Source: Papaver somniferum (taxonomy: Eukaryota > Streptophyta > Magnoliopsida > Ranunculales > Papaveraceae). From it: a stretch of DNA of 64,000 nt. Positions 46,190 through 57,098 of this stretch are shown here, in pieces (the stretch's first letter is position 1; each line of letters opens with the position of its first letter). Where the stretch lies: contig NC_039362.1 in the NCBI RefSeq assembly GCF_003573695.1, positions 198,688,585-198,752,584 of the forward strand. The letters run 5' to 3'. A model generated the notes under the pieces. It did not search any database. It was not told where the DNA came from and saw only the letters and a list, made by a program, of their open reading frames with translations. A program made the position numbers and the translations under genes.

Positions 46190-48105
46190 TGATGAGTGCT
46201 AAAAAGTGCATATTTCTATATATTTTTCTTGGCATTTAACTCATCTTTTGTGCATTAATTCTACATTTTATCCCATATTCGGTATTTTCATTGTTTTCAA
46301 GAATAAATATTTTTCTTACTTAATTTTGCATTTTTAGGTAATAAATAAAGTCTGGATGACTTGCGGAGCGGAAAAGAGCTGAAGAGTGGTGAAAAGCCGG
46401 AAGAAATTACGCAAGGAAGCCGCGAAGAACGTTGTGCACAAAACCAAGAGGCTAGGAATGGTCTTGAAGAAGAAGAATTGTCCTTAAAGAAGATATGGGC
46501 TTGGCATACCCAAGGCCCAAAACCCTTACTCAAACACATTTCCACTATCCAAGCCCGTCTCGGATTTCAGCCGTCAGATCGAAGCATTTCAGCATCCTAC
46601 GGTCGCTCCATCATCGCACATCAAACTCCGAAGCCCCCGCTTTACATCGCAACGCCCATCTCCATCTTGGGTCGTCCGTTTTGCTACATCCCTTCATCCG
46701 ACGGTCGCTCCATGCTTACCTCCGTATCACCGTTGGATCAACCTACCATCTTCACATCCGACGCGTTTCCTCACAAATCATCACCCCTTTCCACACCCGC
46801 TCAACACCCTAACTTCCAAACCCATCGACCTCAAGCCAAACACTCCCTTCTCCCCAAACTGTCGACCTCTTCTTCTCTTCCCCAAACTTCCTCTCTTCCA
46901 TCACCTGCAACTCCTTCACCATCATGCCCCAACATTACCAGACCTCGAGCTCCATCACCACCTTCTTCCCCGACCATCACAGAAACACATCAACCCACTT
47001 CCCTGGTTCTTTCTATCTTGTTCTTAGCATCTACACAACCCTAGATGCTACAAACAAGAAAGGCAGAGCTAGAGTTCAGTTACAGTGGAGAGAAGACCAA
47101 ATTGGAGCGTTGTTCGAGTTGACATGAGCAAGTGGAAGCATGGGTCAGCGCTCAATTGCAGAGGAGACAACGAATTCAGAGGGTACGGTGAGTTTTCCCC
47201 AATTTCCCAAGAACCCTAATTTTATCAAATTTGGGGAAAATGCTTGTAAACCCTAATTGAATGTTTTGGGTATAAACAGAGATGAAGGGTGAATGTTAGA
47301 ATGATCTCTGGACTAGCCAGTAGACATTTGTTCTGTTTGATTGCAATTCCAATTTCAGTTCTTCTTATGCAGTTAACAGTGAATGTGTGCATGTTGTTTT
47401 CCATTATCTTGAATGTTGAATGTTGCTTGAATTATCACACTTAATGAATGTTATTGTTGTTTACAAGTTTAGCATGAGCTAAACTGCATTAGGCTAAGGC
47501 TCAGTTGAAGCCTTATGCACTGTCAAATGACAAGTTGCTAGGATAGTTAACTCCTTGCCCTGTTTTGCTTGAGCATTGGGAAGAGATTAATGCTCATAGT
47601 GCCTGTGATTGATTGTTCTGTCAAAAGACAGTCAATGCTAGGGGAAAACTAGTGAGCAAATTAGTTTTTCCTCCCATTCTAGATGTATGCATAGGATTTT
47701 CAACTCAACCTAGAAATATGTTGTTTGATTAGGACACAAGGTGGATCCTAAGCCTTGGATTAACCACAAATCCTTTGCAATCACTTATAATTTCAGTTCT
47801 ATTTTGTTCCCTGCTAAATTTACCTTCCTTCACTGTTTTCTTGCATTTTGAATTTGTTGTGCACTGAAATCAGTGCACAAACTCCCCCTGCCCTTGGCTC
47901 ACAGCCTTGGTTCATGCCATTTGCCCTCTTTGTTTCACTGCCACTATAACATTGTGATCTTGCATCTTGTTTCACATCATCTGCCAGCATAGTTTAACTT
48001 CTTGTATGCTTCCACTCCCTGTGGACTAACCCCTACTCATCCCTATACTATAAAGCTTGGCCTTGTATACTTGCAAGTTTTGTGTGCAACCCCATTTTCA
48101 CACCA
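46190..48105 (+). repeat. C 3' LTR
   Basis: 1916 bp, with scattered single-base differences from the 5' LTR. The TATA box has changed to tataaacag (47271-47279). Hairpin at 47608-47636. The U3 frame at 46361-47044 is 227 codons here. Confidence 0.95.
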
Positions 48106-48110
48106 GTGAC

Positions 48111-48605
48111 ATTGCAACTTGGCACACAGAACGGGTGTTGGTTGGCTAGGAAAGGTAGATGACGTGGCTAGCTTGGAGTGGCGCTGCTATCTTGGAACGG
48201 TGGATGGCGCTGCTGGCATGGATGCAGACTTCTGGCACGGGCGTGATGCTGCTGGCTTGGCTACGTCCGTGGCATGGTGGATGGCGCGGCTTTGCCGCGG
48301 AGTGGGTAGAGATGGCGTCGGCTAGGAGTGGTAAAGATGGGGCCACAGAGCGTTGGCGTGGTGTTGGCTTGGCCGTGGAGATTAGAGTCGTGGAACGTTA
48401 ACACCGCGGGCCCAGCTGCCTTCTTACGTGCGTGTCCCAAAAGGGAAACCCTTTTCTAGTCGAACTCCAAAAAACCATGCCTATAAAGGCGTTACCCATC
48501 TTCCTTACTTTCATATTGTTGGCTTTGTTTCCACATCTTGGTGCTAGCGGCAAAGAATTGGATCAGCGGAGAGAACATCAGCAAAAGTAGGCGAGCGTAT
48601 TTTAG
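48111..48605 (+). promoter_or_regulatory. Promoter and 5' untranslated exon of the antisense PMD gene
   Basis: A GC-rich stretch with irregular ggatggcgctgctggcatgg-type repeats (48160-48400) leads to a TATA box, cctataaagg (48480-48489). A transcription start about 30 bp downstream would give an untranslated first exon ending at ...ttttag/gtatgt (48605/48606). This promoter points opposite to element D's own LTR promoter. The site assignments are by eye. Confidence 0.55.
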
Positions 48606-49133
48606 GTATGTTTCTTAACGTTTCTTCTATTGTTTTATCTTCTGTGTTGGTGTAAACCCTGGCCATAGACATGACCTCCATGGATTTGTAACATCACTTC
48701 AATATGAATAATTCTTCTTCGCTAATAGTATTGTAGTAGCGTTAATCACAACGAAAACAATCATCATGTTAGGCAAGCATGTACGTGTGGACAACGCCGT
48801 CTGTTCCCTTTTCCATGAAAACTAACTGTAGGGTTTCCTTTTGTTTGTGAGCATAACTCATGTGGAAAAACGTGATATGACTGAGAACATGCTTCCCGTG
48901 GCCTTGTACGATTTTGTCCAAAAACATATTCCTCACGATGTTGTCGGGTCTTGGCTAAAAGCATATTTTCCCGCGATATCACATATATATCTCGTTGATC
49001 AAGCATCAGTCCCCATTCTTTTTTGACGTGGGTGCTATAATATGTGGCTAAAGGGGAAATTTCCATAGAAAATGTGTCATTGACTTTATGCTTTCCTTCA
49101 AAGTATTAATTTTTCTGTTTTGCTTCGTTCTAG
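48606..49133 (+). other. Predicted 5'-UTR intron of the PMD gene
   Basis: It begins gtatgt at 48606 and ends with a T-rich tract and gttctag at 49133, 528 nt, T-rich overall and without coding content. A start codon follows 31 bp later at 49165. Confidence 0.5.
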
Positions 49134-49164
49134 TTACTTCAAAAGCATAAGGAATTTTGTGAAG

Positions 49165-51914
49165 ATGTCACCTGAAAGCAGTTCCGTTGCTGCGTCAAGA
49201 AGTGCCAAAAACTCCAAGCCGAACGCATATGATGAGTTTTTTACGAAGTCTGCTACGATTACGAGGACCCATCCCAAATTAGCGGCAACCCTTCTGACTG
49301 ATTCAGAAAATGATAGAGAAGTTCAATCAGTCACTCCAGGGCGTATAATGAGGTTTTGCTTTCATAAAAAAGAGTACTCAGCTTCTCCAATTGACTACAA
49401 AATCTGTCATAGTCCATTGAGCTCTTATGATAAGTGGATGAAATTTATGATGAGCCTCGACCACGTAAAAGCCAACTTAACTGAGGCGCAAATCATGCAT
49501 GCTGTCATGGCCGTCTGCGGCACTTCAGATCAGAAAATATATTGCAGGCTTGATTACTTTCATCTCCAGATGGTGCCTGGAAACTCATACGGTTATATGT
49601 AGATGGGGTGAGATGACTATTTCTTTGGAAAGCATAGCCATTCTGTTGAATCTTCCAATAATTAGGAAACTTGACATTGTCTTGTCTGAGGAAGAAGAAG
49701 AAATACATGCCGCTTTGGTCACGAAAGCGGCAAGATATGTTCGAAAGAATTATGAGGAGAGGTGCTTCTATAAGTGGTGGGTGTCTGAGTGGTTCCCTGA
49801 TGAGCCGAAGTCGGATCAAGTGTTGGATGATACACTCCATGTTGCTGCATTTTTAGTTCTGTGCCTATCCAGAGACATTTTTGATGATGGTTATGGCAAG
49901 AAGGAGATAAGGCAAAAGCTCATCAAATTTTCTATCAAACTAGAGAAAGGCTTTGATCCTCCCATCGGTAGTTTATTTCTTGGCTCTTTGTATACCCATA
50001 TGGATCACTTGGTAGCGGACATGTATGTCTCGAATGGGTACATGAAAGTAGACTCGTATATCCATGTCGCCTTTCTCCAAGCATGGTTGTGGGAGCATTT
50101 CAAACATTACGCTCTTAACCCGAAAACCTTATTTCCTGATACATATGACGGCTCTAGGATACTCCGTTGGTTGGATAGGCGTCCAAGACATGTCTCAAAG
50201 CTCATCGACTTTCTCGACAACGTGCATGCAGTTAATTTCCGTCCCTGGGATCCGTTCCACACCTCCACAGTTCAACCAGACACTTTTACTTCCGTACCGA
50301 AGGTGATATTGCGTTTTGCTGATGGGAATATGAGCATTAGAGAAACTGTGTTCTTGCGAAGCTGCATACCTGGGTACGTGCCATCTTTTTTCAGAGGATC
50401 TTGTGGAGTAGTCTCTTACAACATTGACAGGGATGCTCGACATATGGGCTTTGATCAGGGAATCCCATTCTGTCTCCCGCTGACAGCTCCAAATGAATCG
50501 TTACCCGCTATTCTTGATTACAGCGTCTTTGCGCCGGATAAAAGTTTTCCCTTCTTGCTCTCAGAACGAAAACCTGTGACGACTCCCAAATATAATATCT
50601 TCTGTCAAGATGAGTTTATCGCCATTCATCAGTTCGTGCAGGATGTTGTGACAAATCCACGTTGAAAACCTTCCTCTGCGGTTCTAGCGAAGCATAAATT
50701 GTTGAAACATCTTCCTTCGGGCAAGCGAAAATATTCTAGCTCGGATGGAGACAGTCCCCAGAAAAAGGAGCAAAGGTCGAAAAGTTGTGCAGGTGACTTC
50801 CAATCGTATTCGGCAGCTCTTGTGACTTTCAGTTCTTTCAACACGCAGGTGTGTATGATTCCCTCGCTGACTTGGCTGAATTGCACAAATTTTCATTTCA
50901 TCACTGACTTTTTTTTTTGACTCAGGGTATTGACAACTCGAATATCTTTGCTAGACTTGCCCACAGCCAAAATGCGGCGCCTCTTGAGGAAGGAGACGAC
51001 AAGACTGAATCTCTTGAAGAAGAATCCGATGAGGAAGAGAGATCGAGATCTGGTGGTGAGAGGAGCACTTCTGAGTGCAATAGCGAGTCTTCTTCCAGTG
51101 GGCCCACAAATGAGTCGGTGAGTTTGCCACATTTTTCTTTTTAGACCATTTATTTATTCGGAATAAATAATCAATCGGTGTTATCACAGGAAAAGGAAAT
51201 CGGAGATAACCCTGAGATGGAGATTCGTCGTGATGAAGATGTGGCATTGTCTCCAATCATGGAAGTCGTACCTGCTATCAACCAGGAGATGGAGATTGAT
51301 CGTCGTGAAGATGCTGCTACGTTTTAGATGGCGGAAAACGTTCCCATGGCTACAGGTGCGATTGTCGCCAATGAATCCCTGCTGGTCGCGGAATCAGTTG
51401 CAAGCGCCACTTTCGACCCTCCATTTTTGACTCCTCATGAAAATCATGTGCTGATCGGAGGCTTCAGTGTACCAGCTAAGTATGCGGAGTTGTATACCAG
51501 AATATGGGAAAGGTACGGTCATATCGCAACAACCAAAAAGATCACTAGCCGGTTTGCGTTGGTTAAGCGGGTGGAAGAAACATTATCTTCAATTCATGAC
51601 ATGTGCAACGTGACTAGACATATTGTTCCGAAGATATAATCTCAAGCTGGAAGATTCACCGGGTGGAAGAAACATTATTTTCAATTCATGACATAGGCTT
51701 TGAGTTCAACGTCTCCTGGTTCTGTGAAGGTATTTCTGAGATCCAAAGGTTGCAGGCTGAAGCAGTTGATGGTCCTTCCGCGGATTTGATTAATCAATAA
51801 TAGGAAGAAGTCGAGAAGTTTTCCCAGGAGCTGAAGCTGAAACAAGCGGCTCTTCAAACCATGAAGGACATTTTCTCCAAGAAGAACGAGCCGTTGTTAG
51901 GCAATTTTCCTTGA
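49165..51914 (+). pseudogene. PMD gene (plant mobile domain / aminotransferase-like) on the strand opposite to element D, disrupted
   Basis: Start ATG at 49165 (MSPESSSVAASRSAKNS). The protein runs in frame to about 49545, shifts by one frame, and continues with the PMD hallmark WCLETHTVICRWGEMTISLE and a long globular region (LDDTLHVAAFLVLCLSRDIF, WLWEHFKHYALNP) to a premature TGA at 50663-50665. Beyond it the same frame is open (SGKRKYSSSDGDSPQKKEQRSK, basic) to an intron (50849-50925), an acidic Ser/Glu exon (50926-51117), a second intron (51118-51189), and an exon with the repeat EMEIRRDED/EMEIDRRED and stops at 51325 and 51637. A coiled-coil-like C-terminus (EEVEKFSQELKLKQAALQ) ends at 51914. 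PMD proteins occur in plant nuclear regulators (MAIN family) and in mobile elements; exact function here unknown. Both introns are phase 0 with GT-AG ends. Confidence 0.8.
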
Positions 51915-52524
51915 ATATTTTTATTTTCTGAACTTCCTTTGCTTAGGTTTTTTTTTTTTTGAAAGGAAAAAGAAACGCCTAGTTTATGGTTTGGTTTTCT
52001 GGTTTTTGGATTGATAGATGATTGTTTCTTATAAGAGTTTTGGATTATTTTGGAATAATGTCCCTTCGATCAATCAATATGTTAAAACCTGAATTGCGAA
52101 TGTAGGTAGCAAAGTCATTCGGGAAAATTGTGAAACCGTGAATGTTGTATGAGAAAAGGAAATATATGAAATCTTGGGATGATTGGGTTATCGGCTTCCA
52201 TTGCAAATGTGAAAACCCAAACAATAGCTCGTGTAAACGTTGTCTGACAAAACTTAATCACTTTAGGGTCTCCCACCAAAACTGAATCTTCAGGGAGTAA
52301 ATACGAGTCTTCATGTGACGCCCTCCTTGTCGCGAGAAGTCCCCAACCATTCTTTATTGTCTGTGGAACATCTTTATGTCGATCCACGGTAATGCAGAGA
52401 ATCTCTAGTCCTCGGACGTAATTCTCCTGGATCTATCTTTCCTTGGACGATGCGCTTCGAAGCATTGCATTTTACTAGTAGGATGATGGAATTGAGAGTT
52501 GAATTTTCAACCGACAGATTAATC
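51915..52524. other. D internal region between the PMD gene and the primer-binding site
   Basis: It is A/T-rich with a T run at 51950-51960. The 90-codon minus frame at 52115-52387 shows no recognisable motif. In D's own orientation this is the leader just after the primer-binding site; nothing like gag is seen. Confidence 0.5.
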
Positions 52525-52542
52525 TCCCACTGTGGTCGCCAA
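52525..52542 (-). other. Primer-binding site of element D (tRNA-Arg type)
   Basis: The minus strand reads TGGCGACCACAGTGGGAG, one base from the LTR end at 52544. The plus strand (ctcccactgtggtcgcca) looks like the 3' end of a plant tRNA-Arg with CCA. It fixes the orientation of D as minus. Confidence 0.75.
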
Positions 52543-53809
52543 TTATTTACGGGTGAAAACTGTTTCCGATGACTTTGGTAATTTCAGGTGTGTGGATGAG
52601 AAACGAATCTGAACCCTAAACAATGCACTGCACAGGAGTACTTTTGATTCGAGAGATCAATCTGTACAATCCTGTCCTAAACCAAGAAATGGTCGTTCCA
52701 GGCTTGCTTCAGTCACAAAGTGAAGGAGAAGGGTTGGTCTTAGGGAAGGAAGCGAAGAGAGTGTTGAGACCAGAATAGTTGATTCTGAAGGTGTGGTTGT
52801 TTATGATTCGTATCTGAAAGTAGAACTGGCTAGCTGAATGGAAAGCTACCAGGTGATTTCCAGATACTGTGTTATTGCCGACCAAAACTTGTTGTTTGGT
52901 GAAAATAGGTGAAGCCTATTTATACAAGTCATATTGAAACGTACCCTGATCTCGTGGGAAGTGGAAACGATTGAGTGGTGGAAGAATAGAGTAACGTGTA
53001 ACCGTCAGACGTTATGCTTCCATGATGAGGGAAGTGAATTCGTGTAACCGTCAGTCATTACGCTTCCATGATGAAGGAAATGAATTGTTTACACCGTTAC
53101 GTTTCACCACCACTAATTGTCCTACTTCATGACACTTTCTTGTAACGGGCGCATTGCACGCCGCATGCTGTAAACCGCCATACCAATACCCTGATGAGTA
53201 TCCCCCAGTTTGTGACATGTTTGATGTCTCGAGTGTTTTCGTGGAAAACGTGTAGCAGGTCGCTATGTGTGGCAAGCCAAAGTCAAGATACTTTTACATA
53301 GGAAAATAACATGTGATGCTATTAGGATTGCCTTGGTCAGCCGCCTAAAATTTGCCACAAGTCCGTCAATTTGGTGGCGAACTTGAATGGATGAGATTAC
53401 ATCTTATGAGGAAGGGTAGTCGTTGATTATGGCTACATCTTTGTTGTGTAAAAAAGTGGCGCCATTAGCATAGTGGCGCACGGCGTAGCGGGTTGCCTGG
53501 GACTTGCCGCAAGTCCGTCAGTTCAGTGGCGAACTTGGATGGCTGAGATTGCATCTCATGAGGAAGAGTGGTCATTGATTATGATCGCATCTTGTTGTAT
53601 AGCGAAGTGGCGCCATTGGCATAGTAGCGCCTGGTGGAGCCATGGCTACGCGGCATGCTAGTGGCATGCCATGGCTACGCGGCATGCTAGTAGCCGTAGC
53701 ATAACGGCGTGCCAGTGGCGTGGCATAGCGGCATACTAGTAGCCGTTGCATAGCGGCATGCCAGTGGCGTTGTGGAATGTCCACGCCTGTGGCGTTGTAG
53801 CATGGCCAA

Positions 53810-54160
53810 AGCTAAGGTTTGGCTCCGTGGCAAAAATTAGGGCTTGGCGGCGTGGCCAAGGCTAGGATTTGGCGTCGTGGTAAGAATTAGCGCTTGGCGG
53901 CGTGGCCAAGGCTAGGATTTAGCATCGTGGTAAGAATTAGGGCTTGGCGGCGTGTCCAAGGCTAGGTTTTGGCGCCGTGGTAAGAATTAGGGCTTGGCGG
54001 AGTGGTCAAGGCTAGGTTTTTCCACCGTGGTAAGAATTAGGGCTTGGCGGCGTGGCCAAGGCTAGGTTTTGGCGTCGAGAATTAGGGCTTTGCGGCGTGG
54101 CCAAGGATAGGTTTTGGCGTCGTGGTAAGAATTAGGGCTTGGCGACGTGGCCAAGGATAA
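53810..54160. repeat. 50-bp tandem repeat in the D right LTR, about 7 units
   Basis: This is the same dimeric 25+25-bp unit as at 19608-20070, two units shorter, with one truncated unit near 54075. Confidence 0.88.
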
Positions 54161-54683
54161 AGTGGCATGCTACCGCGGCAGAGTGGCATGTTGGCATGCC
54201 GATCAATATGTTGTTGTGGTAAGGCGCGTTTGGCTTTCCAGTTAGTATGGTGGCGCGGCAGGGTGCGTTTGGCTTTTAATATATGGTGGCAAGTTTGGAG
54301 CGACTTGATTGGCAGAGGAAAGGGGACGTCCAAAGATAAGGCGCGGCTACACTTCTGGTGAAAGTGTGGCGGCTTTAGAGCGACCTGATTGGTCGATTAA
54401 AAGAGGGCCGGTCAAGCATGGGAGTGGCTACACTTCTGGTGAGAGTGTGGCGGCTTTCGAGCGACCTGATTGGTCGATGGGAAGTGGGGCCGGCAAGTAT
54501 GGGATCAGCCTCAACTTATGTGCGCGTGGCTAATATGAGGCGACACGATTGGTCGAGAAAAATATGGACGGTTTAGGAAGGGGCGTGGCCAATGGAAAGT
54601 GGCGCCAGTTGGCCTAAGGCATGGCCACACCTCCCTTTGCTGTTGTGGCTCCCTGTTTTCTGATTCTGGGCAAGGTTTTGCAC

Positions 54684-56543
54684 TGATGAGTGCTAAAAAG
54701 TGCATATTTCTATATATTTTTCTTGGCATTTCACTCATCTTTGTGCATTATTCTACATTTTATCCCTTATTCTGTATTTTCATTGTTTTCAAGAATAAAT
54801 ATTTTTATTATTTAATTTTGTATTTTTAGGTACTAAATAAAGCTTGGATGAATTACGGAGTAAAAAGAGCAGAAAAGTGGTGGAAGCCAAGAGGAATCAC
54901 ACAAGGAAGCCGCGAAGAATGTTGTGCGCAAGACCAAAAGGCTAGAACTGGGCTTGAAGAGGAAGAATTGTTTTTAAAGAAGATATGGGCTTGGCATACC
55001 CAAGGTCCAAAACCCTTACCCAAACCCATTTCCTATATCCATACCCGTTTCCTTTTCTAGCCGTCAGATTGGATCATCTCAGCATCCTACGGTCGCAGCA
55101 TTGTCAGCACATCAAAGTATGAAGCTCCTGTCTAACACTACAACACCTAACCCCATCTTGAGCCGTCAGTTTTGTTGTATCAGGCATCCGACGGTCGGTA
55201 CCAGCTATTCACTTGTAGCCGTTAGATCTATCTATCATTTCCGCATCCCACGGCTCAGCTTCGCTGGACATCGAATTGGCTACACCCACTTCACACTGTA
55301 ACAACCTACACCTATACCCATCGCCAAACACTCCCCTCCTTCTTTCCATCGAACCTATCTTCTTCCTCCCACTCCCTCTGCAACTACTCCACTGCCACCA
55401 CCAACTCCGTCTTCACCTTCCATACCGCCACCACCTTCATCATATCACTCTAACAACCAACACCCATCACTCTATCTACCTATTACATCAACCTATCGAT
55501 CTTTTTCTCTCTGAAACCCTAGTTTTAGGGGTTGATGAAATAGGTTAGGTTAAAGATGAAATTGGAAGCAACAGGAGATGTAGGAGACGCACAAGAGGGA
55601 TGGGTCGAAATCAAAATCAAATTTCAGAGAGTTGGTATGATTTAATTTCGATTTAGGTGAAACCCTAATTTTTGGGGATTTTGATATTTTTATGTTACAA
55701 CTATAAATAGGGATGTGTGGGTGTTGTAGAAGGTATGCCTGGATTAGCCAGAGCATCAATAGGAATAGTTTAGGTTTTATTTTGTAATTTACATTTCCAT
55801 GAACTATTAGTTTTAGGGTTTGTCAATCTTTCAGTTCCACAATTTTCAATTCAAATGCACTGTTAAATATTTGTTGTTCAGAACTCCAACATGTTTTGAA
55901 TGTGATTGTGTGATTGTTACAATTTTCATTAAGCTCATGTTCATGTTATGTTCTTATGTTAGCATCAGTAGGATAGTTTTATACATTGTTGTCTGACAAA
56001 CAACATGTTTAAGAACTTCATCATGTTTTAATTCTACTACTAAGGCAGAGATGAAACTCTAGATAAATATAACCCTATTGTATGAGCACTTCTTCTCCAT
56101 GACATTTTGATGACAAGCATGTTTTAATTTCCGAAAAGGATATATGAACTGAATGTAGTATAATCTTAGATTGCTTGTACCTTAGAAAGACAAGTAATGC
56201 TAGGGGATTGACATATGATAGCTGAGATTAAGGTATCGCTGTGATAGGAGAAGACTAGTATATCATCTTAGAGAATTATATGCATCTAGGGGTGGAATTG
56301 AAGCCTTAGTTCTCACCTTATCCCTTAGATTCCATCACTGCCCTTGGCTCACAGCCTTGGTTTGTTTGTCTTTGTTTCACTGTTCTTATTCACTGCCACT
56401 GATTTTTCTTGTTAACTGTCACTTGCTTCATTACTTCAATTCACACCCAAGTCTTTGTGGTTCGACCCTGCCTTGCACACTCAATACAACAGACCCTGTG
56501 CAGTTGCAGGTATCATTTCTGTGACTCTTTTAGAGAGCCACCA
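54684..56543 (+). mobile_element. Solo LTR of the B-type Athila family, inserted in D
   Basis: It begins TGATGAGTGCTAAAAAGTGC and ends CTTTTAGAGAGCCACCA, 1860 bp, with perfect TSD TGCAC at 54679-54683 and 56544-56548. TATA box ctataaatag at 55701-55710. It carries one hairpin, ATTGCTTGT/ACAAGTAAT with an 11-nt loop (56170-56198), whose stem differs from the B copies but still pairs. More diverged from B's LTRs than these are from each other. It holds no gene. Confidence 0.95.
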
Positions 56544-57098
56544 TGCACCTGCTAATCCATAGCGGATTGATTACCTAGTTCCCCTAGGCTTAATTTCGAC
56601 AAGGAAGGTCTGATATACTGCGCGAGGCGCAAAACCATAACTTCTGCAAGTTAGTCAGGGCAATTGATTGAACTTTATGTGTTGACACAAAGTTCTTTTA
56701 AGTTCATTGCCAGAGAGCAGCATGCTTTTCTAATTGAATACCTTATGCAAAGACCTTATTCTTGATATTTGGAAATTCGTGCTACTCTACTGCGAGCGAA
56801 CTCAAATCGTCATGCCATATCAACATTAAGGGTTCAGCCGGAGAACATAGCATAGAAGGCATTCAAAGGAACTTATATTAAGTGAATATAGGTGAGGCGC
56901 CGAAATTTACAGAACATCTGGGATGGTTGCTACATTCGCCAGTATGGATAAATTTCATGTAAGTACATTGAACGACTCAATAAATATGTCGGTGGAGAGG
57001 TTAGCACTCATGACACCGTTTCCTTACAGAGTGACGTCACATCAGATGTAAGGTTTTGCGATTTGAACCCTAAGATAAAAACCACCATCAACAGTAGG

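Larger units (their letters stand above)
36054..48105 (+). mobile_element. Element C: Athila-type Ty3/gypsy retrotransposon with gag-pol (disrupted)
   Basis: TSD GTGAC at 36049-36053 and 48106-48110. 5' LTR 36054-37963 (1910 bp), tRNA-Asp-type primer-binding site 37970-37986, leader to 39119, gag-pol 39120-44552, 3' non-coding block, polypurine tract (46174-46189), 3' LTR 46190-48105 (1916 bp). The LTRs are nearly identical, so insertion is recent, yet the polyprotein frame has four breaks. There is no envelope-like frame between pol and the 3' LTR, where many Athila elements have one. It sits in the internal region of D, about 380 bp upstream of the TATA box of the PMD gene and in the same orientation. 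Confidence 0.96.
16729..57093 (-). mobile_element. Element D: gypsy-type LTR retrotransposon (tRNA-Arg primed) with an antisense PMD gene, minus strand
   Basis: It is flanked by TSD GTAGG (16724-16728, 57094-57098) in the F LTR. The orientation is minus: the primer-binding site at 52525-52542 adjoins the right LTR, and a purine tract adjoins the left one. Each LTR is about 2.7 kb after removing insertions (left 2745 bp, right 2685 bp). The internal region is only about 4.7 kb (35813-36053 and 48111-52543) and has no gag or pol on the element's sense strand. On the other strand it carries the PMD gene. Terminal dinucleotides of the internal LTR ends have decayed to TA, and the LTR pair is visibly diverged, so it is older than its passengers. 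I infer a Tat-lineage non-autonomous element; extra antisense ORFs are known in that lineage. Confidence 0.88.
52544..57093 (-). repeat. D right LTR (5' LTR in element sense), split by a solo LTR
   Basis: Pieces are 52544-54683 and 56549-57093, about 2685 bp without the insertion. It starts tatttacgggtg where the left LTR has tgtttatgggtg, and ends accaccatcaaca. Minus-strand TATA is the complement of ctatttatac at 52916-52925. No gene is seen. Confidence 0.9.

Noticed and set aside
48119..48401. Trp/Ala-rich frames near 48119-48401 as a host gene
   Set aside because: The GC-rich imperfect repeats of the PMD promoter region explain them; no domain or conserved frame is visible.
52544..57093. 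D as a DNA transposon carrying a PMD transposase-related gene
   Set aside because: Long direct terminal repeats, 5-bp TSD, TG/CA outer ends and a tRNA-like primer-binding site fit an LTR retrotransposon; no terminal inverted repeats are seen.
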